DNA of 64,000 nt from Pseudonocardia parietis. Lineage in GTDB: Bacteria; Actinomycetota; Actinomycetes; Mycobacteriales; Pseudonocardiaceae. This document shows, one piece after another, positions 10,790 through 19,852 of the stretch; the stretch's first letter is position 1; each line of letters starts with the position of its first letter. The notes below the pieces were generated by a model, which did not search any database, was not told the DNA's origin, and saw only the letters and a program-made list of their open reading frames with translations. The stretch is from positions 62,001-126,000 of the forward strand of contig NZ_JAGINU010000001.1 of NCBI RefSeq assembly GCF_017876315.1. Reading direction: 5' to 3'. Both the position numbers and the translations under genes were made by a program.

Positions 10790-11644
10790 CTACACCAGCA
10801 GCTCCCGCAACCGGGCGGCGAACTCGTCCGGCTTGCCCGGATGACCGGACTCACCGTCGGCGAACCCGCCGTGGTGGCTGGGGAAACGCACCACCTCCTG
10901 CCCGAGCCGGGCGGCCAGGGCGCGCGTGGTCCGTGCGGTGACGGCGTCGCCGGTCTCCTCCCCGACGGCGAGCAGCACCCGGGTCGGGGCGGCGGCGAGC
11001 GCGGCGGCGTCCGGGGTGAGCGTGAGCACCGCGGCCGACCGGTCGGACAGCAGCGGGTCGTCGCGCGAGCCGTCGTCGTCGACCGGCAGGCCGAACTGCG
11101 CCGGGTCCGGTGGGCCGGCAGCGAAGTACTCCTCGGTGTACTCGCCGGCCCAGGAGGTGAAGGCGATGAACGCGGCCATCCCGGCGCCCCAGCCGCGGGT
11201 GTCGTAGACCTCCCGTGTCCCGCGCCACGCCCGCCACGCGGCGTCGGCGTCGGGCAGCTCCCCGATCAGCGGCGGCTCGTGCGCGACCAGTACCCGGACG
11301 TCGCCGGGGTGGGCCTGGACCAGCGCCAGCGCCGTGATCGCTCCCCCGCTGCTGGCCAGCAGGTCCACCGGCCCGCCGAGCTCACCGATCAGCGCGTGCA
11401 CGTCCGCGGCCTGGACGTGCGGGTCGTTGTCGGTGCGGCCGTCGCGCCGGGTACTGCGGCCCAGCCCGCGCGGGTCGTAGGCGACGACGCGCCGGTCCGG
11501 CAGCTGCCCGGCCAGTGCGCGGAACCCGGCGGCGTCCATCGGCTGGCCGATCGCGAGCAGCGCCCGCTCGCCGGGGACGGGATCGGGGCCGTGGACGTCG
11601 TAGACGATGTCGGCGTCGTCGAGGTGCAGCGTGTGCGTATCCAT
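10790..11644 (-). CDS. Alpha/beta hydrolase
   Basis: A 284-residue alpha/beta-hydrolase-fold protein. VVAYDPRGLGRS is the strand and loop before the nucleophile elbow. The elbow reads LASSGGAI, putting the nucleophile at Ser99 with Ala in place of the usual first Gly of GxSxG. The acid and His lie late, in VLLAVGEETGD and SHHGGFADG. The ATG at 11644 is preferred over an upstream start that adds a proline/arginine-rich stretch. The substrate is unknown. Confidence 0.82.
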   Translation of the reverse strand: MDTHTLHLDDADIVYDVHGPDPVPGERALLAIGQPMDAAGFRALAGQLPDRRVVAYDPRGLGRSTRRDGRTDNDPHVQAADVHALIGELGGPVDLLASSGGAITALALVQAHPGDVRVLVAHEPPLIGELPDADAAWRAWRGTREVYDTRGWGAGMAAFIAFTSWAGEYTEEYFAAGPPDPAQFGLPVDDDGSRDDPLLSDRSAAVLTLTPDAAALAAAPTRVLLAVGEETGDAVTARTTRALAARLGQEVVRFPSHHGGFADGESGHPGKPDEFAARLRELLV

Positions 11645-11739
11645 GTCCCGTGGACCGGATCCGCCCGCCGTTCTCATCGGTACCGCGGGATGCCGGAGGT
11701 GCCCGGCGGTCACCGGACGGGCCGGGGATGCTGGGGCAC

Positions 11740-12372
11740 ATGCAGATCACGCACTACGGCCACGCCTGCGTCCTGGTCGACACCGGCGCCGCCCGGCTGC
11801 TGTTCGACCCGGGCGCGTTCTCGTCCGGATTCGAGTCCCTCGACGGGCTGGACGCGATCCTGGTCACCCATCAGCACTTCGACCACGTCGACGCCGACAA
11901 GCTGCGGACCCTGCTCCGCGCCAACCCGGACGCCGCCCTGGTCACCGACGGGCAGACCGCGGAGCAGCTCGACGGGATCGACGCCCGCACCGCGGCACCG
12001 GGCGACCGGCTGTCGCTGGGCGGTGCCCAGGTCGCCGTCGTCGGGTCCGGGAACCACGCCGAGATCCACCGGGACATCCCGCTGGTCGCGAACAACGGCT
12101 ACCTGGTCGACGGGACCCTGCTGCACCCCGGCGACGCCTACACCCCGCCCGGTCTCGACGAGCTCGCCACGCTGCTGCTCCCGACCGGGGCGCCGTGGCT
12201 GAAGGTCTCCGAGGCCGTGGACTACCTGCGGGCGGTGGCACCGCGCACGGTCGTGCCGATCCACGAGCAGACGCTCGCGAACCCGGCGATGCACTACCGG
12301 TTCTTCGACGACCTCGGCCCCGCCGGGACCGCCATGGTGGTCCCGGACCGCGAGACGGCGGTCACGCTCTGA
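11740..12372 (+). CDS. MBL-fold metal-dependent hydrolase
   Basis: A 210-residue metallo-beta-lactamase-fold hydrolase of the UlaG-like small class. It begins MQITHYGHACVLVDTGAARL and carries the metal motif THQHFDHVD at 43-51 (HxHxDH). The later metal ligands are probably GNHAEI, HPGDAY and VPIHEQT. A GGGG tract just before the ATG at 11740 is a weak ribosome site; an in-frame ATG at 11728 is possible. The substrate is not predictable. Confidence 0.85.
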   Translation: MQITHYGHACVLVDTGAARLLFDPGAFSSGFESLDGLDAILVTHQHFDHVDADKLRTLLRANPDAALVTDGQTAEQLDGIDARTAAPGDRLSLGGAQVAVVGSGNHAEIHRDIPLVANNGYLVDGTLLHPGDAYTPPGLDELATLLLPTGAPWLKVSEAVDYLRAVAPRTVVPIHEQTLANPAMHYRFFDDLGPAGTAMVVPDRETAVTL

Positions 12373-12389
12373 CCGGCTGATCCGCGGGG

Positions 12390-12440
12390 TTGTCCACAGT
12401 CGGCGCCGGTTGTCCACAGGAGAACACACACTGTGGACAA
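12390..12440. promoter_or_regulatory. Cluster of three DnaA boxes
   Basis: Two direct copies of TTGTCCACA (12390-12398 and 12410-12418, exactly 20 bases apart) and one inverted copy, TGTGGACAA (12432-12440), all match the actinobacterial DnaA box exactly. They lie in the 107-base gap between two converging genes. No dnaA, dnaN or AT-rich unwinding element is present, so this is not an origin. Confidence 0.75.
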
Positions 12441-12479
12441 CCGGGCCCTTTCGCCGGATGGTCTGGGGTGGCCGGTCGC

Positions 12480-13241
12480 TCAGGCGGCCGGCGCCGCGGC
12501 CGCGAGCAGGCTGCGGTGGACCGACCCGACCGCACCCGCCGTCCGTGCGGCGTCGATCGCGGCCAGCACGGCACCGGTGCGGTGCGGCTTGCGCAGGTCC
12601 TTGGCGCGCAACGCGATCCGGATGATTCCGCCGCGCTGCGCGGTACGCATGACCTGCTGCTCCAGTGCGCGGCCGCGGCGGCGGTCCCCGGCGGCGCGCT
12701 CGCCGCCGAGCCACGGCTCGGAGCTGCGGAAGGTCAGCACCTTCGCGCGCAGCACCGGCCCGCCGAGCACGCGCAGCGAGGTCTCGTCGGTACACAGGCC
12801 GAAGCCCTGGTCGGTGAGTGCGTCGACGGTACCGCCCGAGGCGATCCAGCCGGGCGGCGCGAAGCCGTCGGTGGACAACCCGGTCGCGGCGAGGATCCGG
12901 CGGGCGCCGGTCAGCCGCAGGCCGGCCTCGTGCCGGGGCAGCGCCCCGAACTCGGTGCGCCGCCCGATCCGCGGGACGCTCCCGTTCTGCCAGGCCCCGA
13001 CCGGATCGGCGGTGTGGTCGTAGCCGTGCAGCAGCACGTCGTCGCCGGCCCGCACCCGGCCCGCGATCCAGCGGACCAGGTCGTCACCGCGGCGCAGCGG
13101 TCCCGCAGGCCCTGTGGGCTGCACCAGATGGGTCAGGGGCACGCCGCGGCGGTCCAGCTCGACGGCGAACGCGGCGGCGCGGGCCCGGTCGGCGTCGTCG
13201 CCGCCGGTCAGGCCGGACAGCGACACCAGCAGCGTGCTCAT
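12480..13241 (-). CDS. DUF2334-type polysaccharide-deacetylase-like protein
   Basis: A 253-residue protein resembling the DUF2334 branch of the polysaccharide deacetylase fold. It starts MSTLLVSLSGLTGG. DDVLLHGYDHTADP (near 80-92) carries the His-containing metal motif, and GFAPPGWIAS is the conserved loop following it. The C-terminal third is Arg/Ala-rich. No signal peptide is seen, so it is probably cytosolic or uses another route. The substrate is unknown. The ATG at 13241 is chosen because an upstream ATG adds 11 unconserved residues. Confidence 0.75.
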   Translation of the reverse strand: MSTLLVSLSGLTGGDDADRARAAAFAVELDRRGVPLTHLVQPTGPAGPLRRGDDLVRWIAGRVRAGDDVLLHGYDHTADPVGAWQNGSVPRIGRRTEFGALPRHEAGLRLTGARRILAATGLSTDGFAPPGWIASGGTVDALTDQGFGLCTDETSLRVLGGPVLRAKVLTFRSSEPWLGGERAAGDRRRGRALEQQVMRTAQRGGIIRIALRAKDLRKPHRTGAVLAAIDAARTAGAVGSVHRSLLAAAAPAA

Positions 13242-13314
13242 GACCCCATTGAGCCGGACCGAGGTGAACCGCACGCCACACCCCGGCGACGAACAGCGAG
13301 AGGTCCGGCGGCGA

Positions 13315-14028
13315 TCAGCGAGCGGTGAAGCCCCCGTCGACCTTCAGCTCGGCGCCGTTGACCATCGCGGCCTCGGCGGAGGCCAGGTAGACCACGGCCG
13401 CGGCGATCTCCGACGGTTCGGCGAACCGCCGGGCCGGGATCTCCCCGCGGTGCGCCTCGCCCGCCGGGTTGTCCCAGGCCCTGCGGCCCAGCTCGGTGAG
13501 GACGACCGTCGGCGAGACCGCGTTGACCGTCACCCCGTGCGGGCCCCACTCGACGGCCAGGGTGCGGGTGAGCCCGTTGATCCCGGCCTTCGACGCGCAG
13601 TACGCCGCGTGCTTCTCCAGGCCGCTGCTCGCCGCCTGCGAGGCCAGGTTCACGATCCGCCCGTACCCCTGCTCGACCATCACCCGGCCCGCTGCCTGCG
13701 CCATCAGCCAGGACCCGGTGAGGTTGACGTCCAGGGTGCGGCGCCAGGCCTCGATCCCCAGCTCCAGGGCCGGGTCGAGCAGCGCGATCCCGGCCGAGTT
13801 GACCAGGATGTCGAGCCGCCCGTGCCGGTCGACGACCTCGCGCACGCAGGCGTCGACCGCGTCGGGGTCGGCGACGTCCACCCGGTGCGCCGAGGCGCAG
13901 CCGGTGACGTCGGTCAGATCCGCGCCCGCGACGCGGGCGCCCTGTCCGGTAAGCGCGACCGCCACCTCGGCCCCGATGCCCGAGGCCGCGCCGGTGACCA
14001 GTGCGACCCGGTCGGTGAGATCGAACAT
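13315..14028 (-). CDS. SDR-family polyol dehydrogenase (D-threitol dehydrogenase-like)
   Basis: A 237-residue classical short-chain dehydrogenase. The cofactor loop TGAASGIG lies at 12-19, NSAG at 77-80, and the catalytic set is Ser130, Tyr143 and Lys147 (YCASK). The ending VNGAELKVDGGFTAR is typical. It is the last gene of a five-gene minus-strand run, its ATG overlapping the RpiB-like stop by one base (TGATG). In mycobacteria a similar SDR (DthD) oxidises D-threitol to D-erythrulose beside DerK and DerI. The neighbours here suggest the same role, but the substrate is inferred. Confidence 0.82.
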   Translation of the reverse strand: MFDLTDRVALVTGAASGIGAEVAVALTGQGARVAGADLTDVTGCASAHRVDVADPDAVDACVREVVDRHGRLDILVNSAGIALLDPALELGIEAWRRTLDVNLTGSWLMAQAAGRVMVEQGYGRIVNLASQAASSGLEKHAAYCASKAGINGLTRTLAVEWGPHGVTVNAVSPTVVLTELGRRAWDNPAGEAHRGEIPARRFAEPSEIAAAVVYLASAEAAMVNGAELKVDGGFTAR

Positions 14029-14534
14029 CAGCAGTCCGTCCCGACCTTCTGCGCCTCGGCGAGCGGCTCGCCGTCCCGGCTGTCGTAGTCGTTCAGCGCC
14101 GCGACCTTCGCCGCGGAGGCGCTGTTCGGGTCGAAGCGGTGGTCCAGCCAGTCCGACGCCAGCATGCGCGCCAGCTCGATCCCGACGACCCGCTGCCCGA
14201 AGCAGAGCACCTGGGCGTCGTTGGACTTGATCGCCCGCTCCACCGAGAAGGGGTCGTGCGCGGTGACGGCACGGATGCCCGGCACCTTGTTCGCCGAGAT
14301 GGCGACGCCGAGCCCGGTGCCGCAGACCAGCAGGGCCCGGTCCGCCTCGCCGTCGGCGACCTTGCGGGCGGCGGCGACGCCGATGTGCGGGTAGGCGGTG
14401 TTCCCGTCCGGCCCGACGCCGACGTCGATCACCTCGGCGACCCGGCCGTCGGCCTGCAGGTCGGCCTTGAGTCGCTCCTTGTAGTCGAACCCGGCGTCGT
14501 CGGCGCCGACCACGATGCGCAGCTTCTCGTTCAC
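14028..14534 (-). CDS. RpiB-type sugar-phosphate isomerase (D-erythrulose-4-phosphate isomerase-like)
   Basis: A 168-residue RpiB/LacAB-family isomerase. [17 protein letters not shown] opens the fold, the catalytic Cys71 sits in [16 protein letters not shown], and AHD follows near 92-94. It starts with GTG at 14534, which overlaps the kinase stop (GTGA), with GGAGG seven bases upstream. Within this cluster the likely reaction is D-erythrulose 4-phosphate to D-erythrose 4-phosphate (DerI role), feeding the pentose phosphate pathway. Plain ribose-5-phosphate isomerase activity is the alternative. Confidence 0.85.
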   Translation of the reverse strand: MNEKLRIVVGADDAGFDYKERLKADLQADGRVAEVIDVGVGPDGNTAYPHIGVAAARKVADGEADRALLVCGTGLGVAISANKVPGIRAVTAHDPFSVERAIKSNDAQVLCFGQRVVGIELARMLASDWLDHRFDPNSASAAKVAALNDYDSRDGEPLAEAQKVGTDC

Positions 14535-16255
14535 GTGCACTCCTCCAGAACGGGACCGACGGCGGTGACCACCAGTCCCATCGAGATCGCCCCCGCGTCG
14601 GGGGTCCCCACGCTCTTGTCCGCCAGCGGCCGCGCGCGCCCGATCCGGGGCCGCAGCTCGGCGGTCCGTTGTGCCGTCGCCGTCGCGATGTGTGCGGCGG
14701 CGGACCACGCCGGGGCCAGCTGCTCGCCACCGGCGACCCGGCGCTCCAGCTCGTCGGCGAACGGCAGCAGGCTGTCCAGCAGGGTCTTGTCCCCGAGCCG
14801 GGCACCGCCCAGTGCCTCGATGGTCGTCGCGAACTCGCGGACCCCGGCGGCGACGTCCGAGGCGGTGAAGGACTCCGCGGTGTCACCGAGGTGCCGGCCG
14901 AACGCCTCCAGCGCGGCGCCCCACAGCACCCCGGAGGTGCCGCCGGCCCGTTCGGCCCAGGCCTGACCGGCCTGCTGGAGCAGCCAGCCGCCGCCCGGTT
15001 CGGCCCCGCCGTCGCTCACCACGGCGACCCGGGCGGTGGCCGCGGTGATGCCCTTGAGCATGCCGCGGCCGTGGTCGCCGTCGCCCGCGACGGCGTCGAT
15101 GCGGCCCAGCTCGTGCTCGTGCTCGCGGATCGTGGTCTCGACCGCGGCGAGCACCGCCCGGACGGTGCCGGCCAGCCGCCGGCCGCCCTCGCTCGCCTCC
15201 GGGGCGGTGACGACGGCGTCGGCCTCGGCCAGCTCGTCGTCGGTCGGCCCGCGCAGCGCGGCCAGCGGGGCGGCGGCCTTGCGGTAGGCGGGGGTGTAGG
15301 CGTCGGCCCGCCACAGCGGGTCCAGCTCGTCGTCCAGCCACATCAGGGTCAGCGAGCAGCCGCCCATGTCGAGGCTGGTCACGAGCTCGCCGACCTCCGG
15401 GTCGACGATCTCGAGCCCGGCCTCACGCAGCCGCGGCGCCATGTGGCCCCACAGCAGGAACAGCTCCTCGTACTTGGTCGTGCCCAGGCCGTTGAGGATC
15501 GTGCCGACCCGCGTGCCCGCTCCCGCCGGCGCGCTCTTGCGCACCTCGTCGACCAGCAGCTCCGCGAGCTCGCGGGCCGGCAGCATGGGCACGTCCCGGA
15601 TGCCGGGCTCGCCGTGGATGCCCAGACCGAGACCGAGGTGGCCCTCCGGGACGCTGAACAGCGGGTCGTCCTCGCCCGGCATCGTGCAGCCGGAGAACGC
15701 GACGCCGAGGGTCCGGGTGGCACCGTTCGCGGCCCGGCCGAGGCGCTCGACCTCGTCGATTCCCAGGCCCCGCGCGGCCGCGGCGCCCATCACCTTGAAG
15801 ACGGTGAAGTCGCCCGCGATGCCGCGCCGCTCGTCCTCCGCGTCGGCGGAGGCGATGTCGTCGGTGACGACGACGAGCCGCGCATCGATCCCCTCGGCCC
15901 GCAGCCGCTCGGCCGCGATCCCGAAGTTGATGTTGTCACCGGCGTAGTTGCCGAAGCTGAAGATCACACCCCGGCCCTGGTCGGCGGCCTTGCCCACGGA
16001 GTAGGCCTGGGCCGCCGAGGGCGAGGTGAAGATGTTCCCGACCACCGCGCCGGTGGCCAGGCCGGGCCCGACCGTCCCGCAGAACGCGGGGTAGTGCCCG
16101 GACCCGCCGCCGATCACCACGGCGACCTGCGGCTGTTCGCCGCGGTGGGTGACCACGCCGCCGTGCACCCCTCGGACACGGTCGGCGTAGAGGTCGAGGA
16201 AGCCGGCGAGCTGGTCGTCGGCGAACTCGGCCGGGTCGTCGAAGATCCTGGTCAT
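14531..16255 (-). CDS. DhaK-DhaL fusion kinase (D-erythrulose kinase-like)
   Basis: A 574-residue ATP-dependent dihydroxyacetone-kinase-family enzyme. The DhaK half (about 1-335) contains [13 protein letters not shown] and the substrate-binding His214 in [10 protein letters not shown]. The DhaL half (about 360-574) has the ATP/Mg motif GDGDHGRGM. Single-chain DhaK-DhaL enzymes use ATP rather than a PTS donor. The neighbours (isomerase, two polyol dehydrogenases, polyol permease) fit D-erythrulose 4-kinase (DerK) better than glycerone kinase, but this is inference. GAGGAGG before the ATG supports the start. Confidence 0.85.
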   Translation of the reverse strand: MTRIFDDPAEFADDQLAGFLDLYADRVRGVHGGVVTHRGEQPQVAVVIGGGSGHYPAFCGTVGPGLATGAVVGNIFTSPSAAQAYSVGKAADQGRGVIFSFGNYAGDNINFGIAAERLRAEGIDARLVVVTDDIASADAEDERRGIAGDFTVFKVMGAAAARGLGIDEVERLGRAANGATRTLGVAFSGCTMPGEDDPLFSVPEGHLGLGLGIHGEPGIRDVPMLPARELAELLVDEVRKSAPAGAGTRVGTILNGLGTTKYEELFLLWGHMAPRLREAGLEIVDPEVGELVTSLDMGGCSLTLMWLDDELDPLWRADAYTPAYRKAAAPLAALRGPTDDELAEADAVVTAPEASEGGRRLAGTVRAVLAAVETTIREHEHELGRIDAVAGDGDHGRGMLKGITAATARVAVVSDGGAEPGGGWLLQQAGQAWAERAGGTSGVLWGAALEAFGRHLGDTAESFTASDVAAGVREFATTIEALGGARLGDKTLLDSLLPFADELERRVAGGEQLAPAWSAAAHIATATAQRTAELRPRIGRARPLADKSVGTPDAGAISMGLVVTAVGPVLEECT

Positions 16256-16322
16256 GTCCCCTCCTCGGGACGGGTCCGGGCGGACCGGATCGCGGCCGCC
16301 CGGCTCCTTTGTCGCCGGAGCG

Positions 16323-17639
16323 CTAGTGGGCCACCGATGTCTCGCGGAGTTCCTTCGCGTCCTGGGGGACGTCGAGGAACGACACCATCACGAAGGCCGC
16401 GGCGTAGAGGGCGACGAACGCCCAGACCACGCCGACGTTGCCGGTTCCCAGGGCCAGCATCAGGGCGACGACGCCGGAGCCCAGGAACGCCGAACCGCCG
16501 GCCGCGGTGGTGTACATGGCCATCGCGGCTCCCTTGTGGTCGGGTGCCAGCGCGGGCATGATCGCGCCCATCGGGACGAACCCGGCGAGCAGGCAGCCGA
16601 AGACGCAGCCCGCGGCGACCGAGACCCAGAAGCCCCAGGTGGAGCCGGCCGGGACGGCCTGCGGCACGTACCACCAGAGCAGCAGGCCCACTGCGGAGCC
16701 GAACACGCCGAACCACTGGACGGTCCGGCGCCAGCCCCACTTGTCGCCGATCCAGCCGAACACCGCGTTCACCAGGATGTTCGTCGCGTAGACGAACACG
16801 GTCATGGTCAGCCAGCGGCTCTGGCCCCAGCCGAGGTCCACCGCGATCACCGTCGGCAGGATGATGAACATGCCGTACTGCGGGGCGGTGTTGATCAGCC
16901 GGACCAGGAAGCCCATCAGGATCTTCGGGTTCTTGGCCGTCAGCCGCAGGCCCGCCGTGATCACCTGGGCGTTCGTCTCACCGGCCGGTGCCAGCCGCTT
17001 GTCGCCGTGCTCCTCCTTCACCGCGAAGCGGGTGATGAGGTAGCCGGCCACGACCAGCGCGGTCGACCCGACCATCGCGGCGGTCTCGCCGCCGGTGGCC
17101 CCGCCGAACGCCGGGATCATGCCGATCGCGAACAGCGAGCCCAGGGTGGGCAGGCCGCCGGTGAACATGACGTAGAACCAGCCCACGGCGACGCCGTTGC
17201 GCGAGTACGGCGTGACCACGTTGATCCACACCAGGAACGCGAACGCGAAGAGCGGGTAGCCGAAGCCGCGCAGGAAGTAGGTGAGCGCGACCAGCGGCAT
17301 GCTCTCGAGCTGCAGGCTCAGCAGGAAGAGGATCTCGAAGACGACCCACACGGTCACGCCGAGGGTCATCACCCGGCGTGGGCCCCACAGGTCGGCCAGC
17401 GCGCCGGAGAGATAGCTGGCGATCAGCACGGCGAGGCTGTAGCCGGTGATGATCGTCGCGACGGTGGCCTCGGGCGAGCCGAGGACGGACTCGATGTGCG
17501 GCGAGATGAAGTTGGACTCGGTCCCGTTTCCGGTCATGAAGACCAGCACGCCGAGGAAACCCCAGCGCAACGAGTGCGGGATGCCGATGCGGTCGAGGAA
17601 GGTCTCGTTCCGCGGGTCGTTGATGGCAGCGCTGCTCAT
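16323..17639 (-). CDS. MFS polyol permease
   Basis: A 438-residue major facilitator transporter with about 12 membrane segments, resembling the RbtT/DalT polyol permease group. The motif DLWGPRRVM follows helix 2 (the MFS A-motif region) and GDKWGWRRTVQ is the matching repeat in the second half. It sits between the dehydrogenase and kinase genes on the same strand. GGGAG before the ATG supports the start. It is the likely uptake system for the substrate of this cluster, in place of the ABC importer used by some relatives. Confidence 0.85.
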   Translation of the reverse strand: MSSAAINDPRNETFLDRIGIPHSLRWGFLGVLVFMTGNGTESNFISPHIESVLGSPEATVATIITGYSLAVLIASYLSGALADLWGPRRVMTLGVTVWVVFEILFLLSLQLESMPLVALTYFLRGFGYPLFAFAFLVWINVVTPYSRNGVAVGWFYVMFTGGLPTLGSLFAIGMIPAFGGATGGETAAMVGSTALVVAGYLITRFAVKEEHGDKRLAPAGETNAQVITAGLRLTAKNPKILMGFLVRLINTAPQYGMFIILPTVIAVDLGWGQSRWLTMTVFVYATNILVNAVFGWIGDKWGWRRTVQWFGVFGSAVGLLLWWYVPQAVPAGSTWGFWVSVAAGCVFGCLLAGFVPMGAIMPALAPDHKGAAMAMYTTAAGGSAFLGSGVVALMLALGTGNVGVVWAFVALYAAAFVMVSFLDVPQDAKELRETSVAH

Positions 17640-17649
17640 CGGTACTCCC

Positions 17650-18747
17650 TCAGGCGTTCGGCAGGATCGAGACCTTCACCGACGCACCGGAGGTGTCGCC
17701 GACCAGGTCGAGGGCCTTCTGGAACTCCGCGAGGGGCACCTGGTGGGTGCAGATGTCGGAGATCGGGAGCTTGCCGTCCTCCAGCATCTTGATCGCGGCG
17801 GGCCAGCAGTGCGGGCCGAGGTGGGCACCGCGGACGTCGAGCTCCTTGTCGTCGGAGATGATCGACCAGTCGACGGTGACGTCCGAGCCGAACACCGAGT
17901 ACTCGACGAAGGTGCCCAGCTTGCGCAGCAGGTTCAGGCCCTGCGCGACGGCCGGGACGGCGCCCGAGCCCTCCAGGTAGACGTCCGCGCCGTAGCCCTC
18001 GGTCAGCTCCTTGACCTTGGCGACGGCGTCCTCCTTCGCGATGTTGATCGTGAGGTCGGCGCCGGTGCGGCGGCCCAGCTCGAGCTTGTCGTCGTCGAGG
18101 TCCAGCGCGATCAGCAGGCGCGGGTTCTTCGCCCGGGCGCCGGCGATCAGGCCCAGCCCGATCGGGCCGCAGCCGGCCACGACCACGACGTCGTCGAAGG
18201 AGATGGTGGCGCGCTCGACGGCGTGCAGCGCGCAGGACAGCGGCTCGGCGAACGCGGCGTGCGCCGGCTCCAGGTCCTTCGAGACCTTGTGCACCCGGGC
18301 GCGGGTCGGGATCAGCGTGTACTGGGCCATCGCGCCGTCGAAGTTGCGGAAGCCGAACATGTCGTGCGGCCCGCACATCCAGTACTGGCCGCGCAGGCAG
18401 TAGCGGCACTGTTCGCACGGCACGATCTGCTCGCAGGCGATCCGGTCGCCGATCTGCACGCCGTGCCGGGCGAGGCCCTCGTCGTCACCGGAGACGACGC
18501 GGCCGACGAACTCGTGGCCGGGGCTGACGCCGGTCTGGGCCCAGGCGGGGCGGTTCTCGTCGCCCCAGAACTTGGCGGCGCCGTGGTAGCACTTCAGGTC
18601 GCTTGCGCACACTCCCACGGCCTCGACCTGCATGAGCAGCTCGCCGGCACCCGGTTTGGGGACGTCCACCTCCTCGAGCCGGTAGTCCTCCGGGCCGTGT
18701 ACGACGACGGCCTGCATCCGGGCGGGAATCTCTTCGGCGACTGCCAC
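17650..18747 (-). CDS. Zinc alcohol dehydrogenase (erythritol/L-threitol dehydrogenase-like)
   Basis: A 365-residue medium-chain zinc dehydrogenase. GVCASDLKCYHGAAKFWGD includes the catalytic zinc Cys. PGHEFVGRVV carries the zinc His and Glu. The structural zinc cysteines lie in CEQIVPCEQCRYCLRGQYWMC, and VVVAGCGPIGLGLIAGA is the NAD loop. The pattern, especially the KCYHGAAKFWGD region, resembles proteins called erythritol/L-threitol dehydrogenase (EltD). It starts with GTG at 18747, with GGAGG six bases upstream. It is the first gene of the cluster, reading away from the SorC regulator, with operator-like half-sites in between. Confidence 0.83.
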   Translation of the reverse strand: MAVAEEIPARMQAVVVHGPEDYRLEEVDVPKPGAGELLMQVEAVGVCASDLKCYHGAAKFWGDENRPAWAQTGVSPGHEFVGRVVSGDDEGLARHGVQIGDRIACEQIVPCEQCRYCLRGQYWMCGPHDMFGFRNFDGAMAQYTLIPTRARVHKVSKDLEPAHAAFAEPLSCALHAVERATISFDDVVVVAGCGPIGLGLIAGARAKNPRLLIALDLDDDKLELGRRTGADLTINIAKEDAVAKVKELTEGYGADVYLEGSGAVPAVAQGLNLLRKLGTFVEYSVFGSDVTVDWSIISDDKELDVRGAHLGPHCWPAAIKMLEDGKLPISDICTHQVPLAEFQKALDLVGDTSGASVKVSILPNA

Positions 18748-18790
18748 GGCGAACCTCCGTTGGTGCCATGCGGGCTTCTGCATGAGCGAC

Positions 18791-18849
18791 TGTTCTGAGC
18801 ATGCGTTCTCTCGTGAACATTCGTCAACACATCTGTTCCAACGTGAACA
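18791..18849. promoter_or_regulatory. Operator region with four TGTTC/GAACA half-sites
   Basis: In the 154-base divergent gap, TGTTC occurs at 18791 and 18834, and GAACA at 18815 and 18845. The longer word GTGAACA is repeated at 18813 and 18843, exactly 30 bases (about three helix turns) apart. The phasing and symmetry suit binding of a tetrameric SorC repressor controlling both sides. Confidence 0.55.
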
Positions 18850-18901
18850 AACGTGCATTACAGTGGTGCGAGACGATCCTCCGGACGGAAGGAGGCCGGC
18901 G

Positions 18902-19852
18902 ATGGCGCCGCGCGAGTTCACCCGCCGTGACCTGGGGCTGATGCACCGGGCCGCACGGCTCTACTACCTGGACGAGCTGAACCAGGCCGCGATCGCGGAG
19001 CGACTGATGGTCTCCCGTCCGACCGTCTCCCGGCTGCTGGCCGAGGCGCGGCGGATCGGGATCGTGCGGATCTCCGTGCACGACCCGGACACCCTCGGTG
19101 CCGAGGGCGACGAGGCCGCCCGGCTGGCCGAACGGCTCGGGATCGACAAGGTGTGGCTGGCGCCGTTCGCCGCCACCGACCTGGGTCCGGCACTCGCCGA
19201 GCCGGTGGGCGAGGCGCTGCGGGAGGCCGGCCTCGGCGCCGGGGACGTCCTGCTGGTCTCGTCGGGCCGCACGGTGTGGGAGCTGAGCCACGAGGCGCTG
19301 CCCGCGGTACCCGGCCTCGAGATCGTCCCCACCGTCGGCGGGGTGGCCGAGCCGGAGGCCTGGCACCAGACCAACGAGATCACCCGGGCCGTGGCCGAGC
19401 GGATGCAGGGGCGCCCGCATTTCCTGTTCACCCAGGCCATGCCGTCACCGGCGATGAGCGCCACCCTCGCCGAGGACCCCGAGTTCCAGCGGGTCACCGG
19501 GTTCTGGACCCGCGCGTCCGCAGCGCTGCTCGGTGTCGGGGCGCCGCCCGCCGGCCGCGACTCGATCTCCACCTCGGTGCCGCTGGACGACGAGGGCCTG
19601 CGCGCCGGCGCCGGTGACGTCTGCCTGAACTTCTACCGGGCCGACGGCGGGGAGATCGCCTTCCCGGGCAGCGACCGGATGGTGCGGATCTCGCCGGAAC
19701 AACTGCGGAAGGTGCCGCGCACGATCGCGGTCGCCGTGGGCACGGAGAAGGTCCCGAGCATCGTCGGCGGCGCGCAGGCGGGGCTGTTCAACCGGCTGGT
19801 CACCGACGTGCCCACCGCCCAGGCGATGCTGGACGCCGTCGGGGGGCGGTGA
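18902..19852 (+). CDS. SorC/DeoR-family sugar-binding transcriptional regulator
   Basis: A 316-residue SorC-family regulator. The N-terminal helix-turn-helix (27-50, LNQAAIAERLMVSRPTVSRL) is followed by the sugar-phosphate-sensing domain from about 60 on, with SSGRTVWELSHEALP and the late VAVGTEKVPSIVGGAQAG segment. GGAAGGAGG upstream of the ATG at 18902 fixes the start. It is divergent from the polyol cluster and almost certainly controls it, with a phosphorylated tetrulose as the expected inducer (inference). Its stop directly abuts the purC stop on the other strand, with no base between. Confidence 0.88.
   Translation: MAPREFTRRDLGLMHRAARLYYLDELNQAAIAERLMVSRPTVSRLLAEARRIGIVRISVHDPDTLGAEGDEAARLAERLGIDKVWLAPFAATDLGPALAEPVGEALREAGLGAGDVLLVSSGRTVWELSHEALPAVPGLEIVPTVGGVAEPEAWHQTNEITRAVAERMQGRPHFLFTQAMPSPAMSATLAEDPEFQRVTGFWTRASAALLGVGAPPAGRDSISTSVPLDDEGLRAGAGDVCLNFYRADGGEIAFPGSDRMVRISPEQLRKVPRTIAVAVGTEKVPSIVGGAQAGLFNRLVTDVPTAQAMLDAVGGR

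Noticed and set aside
12390..12440. Origin of replication
   Set aside because: DnaA boxes are present, but there is no dnaA, dnaN, rpmH or AT-rich stretch; three boxes in a convergent gap fit a titration or regulatory site better.
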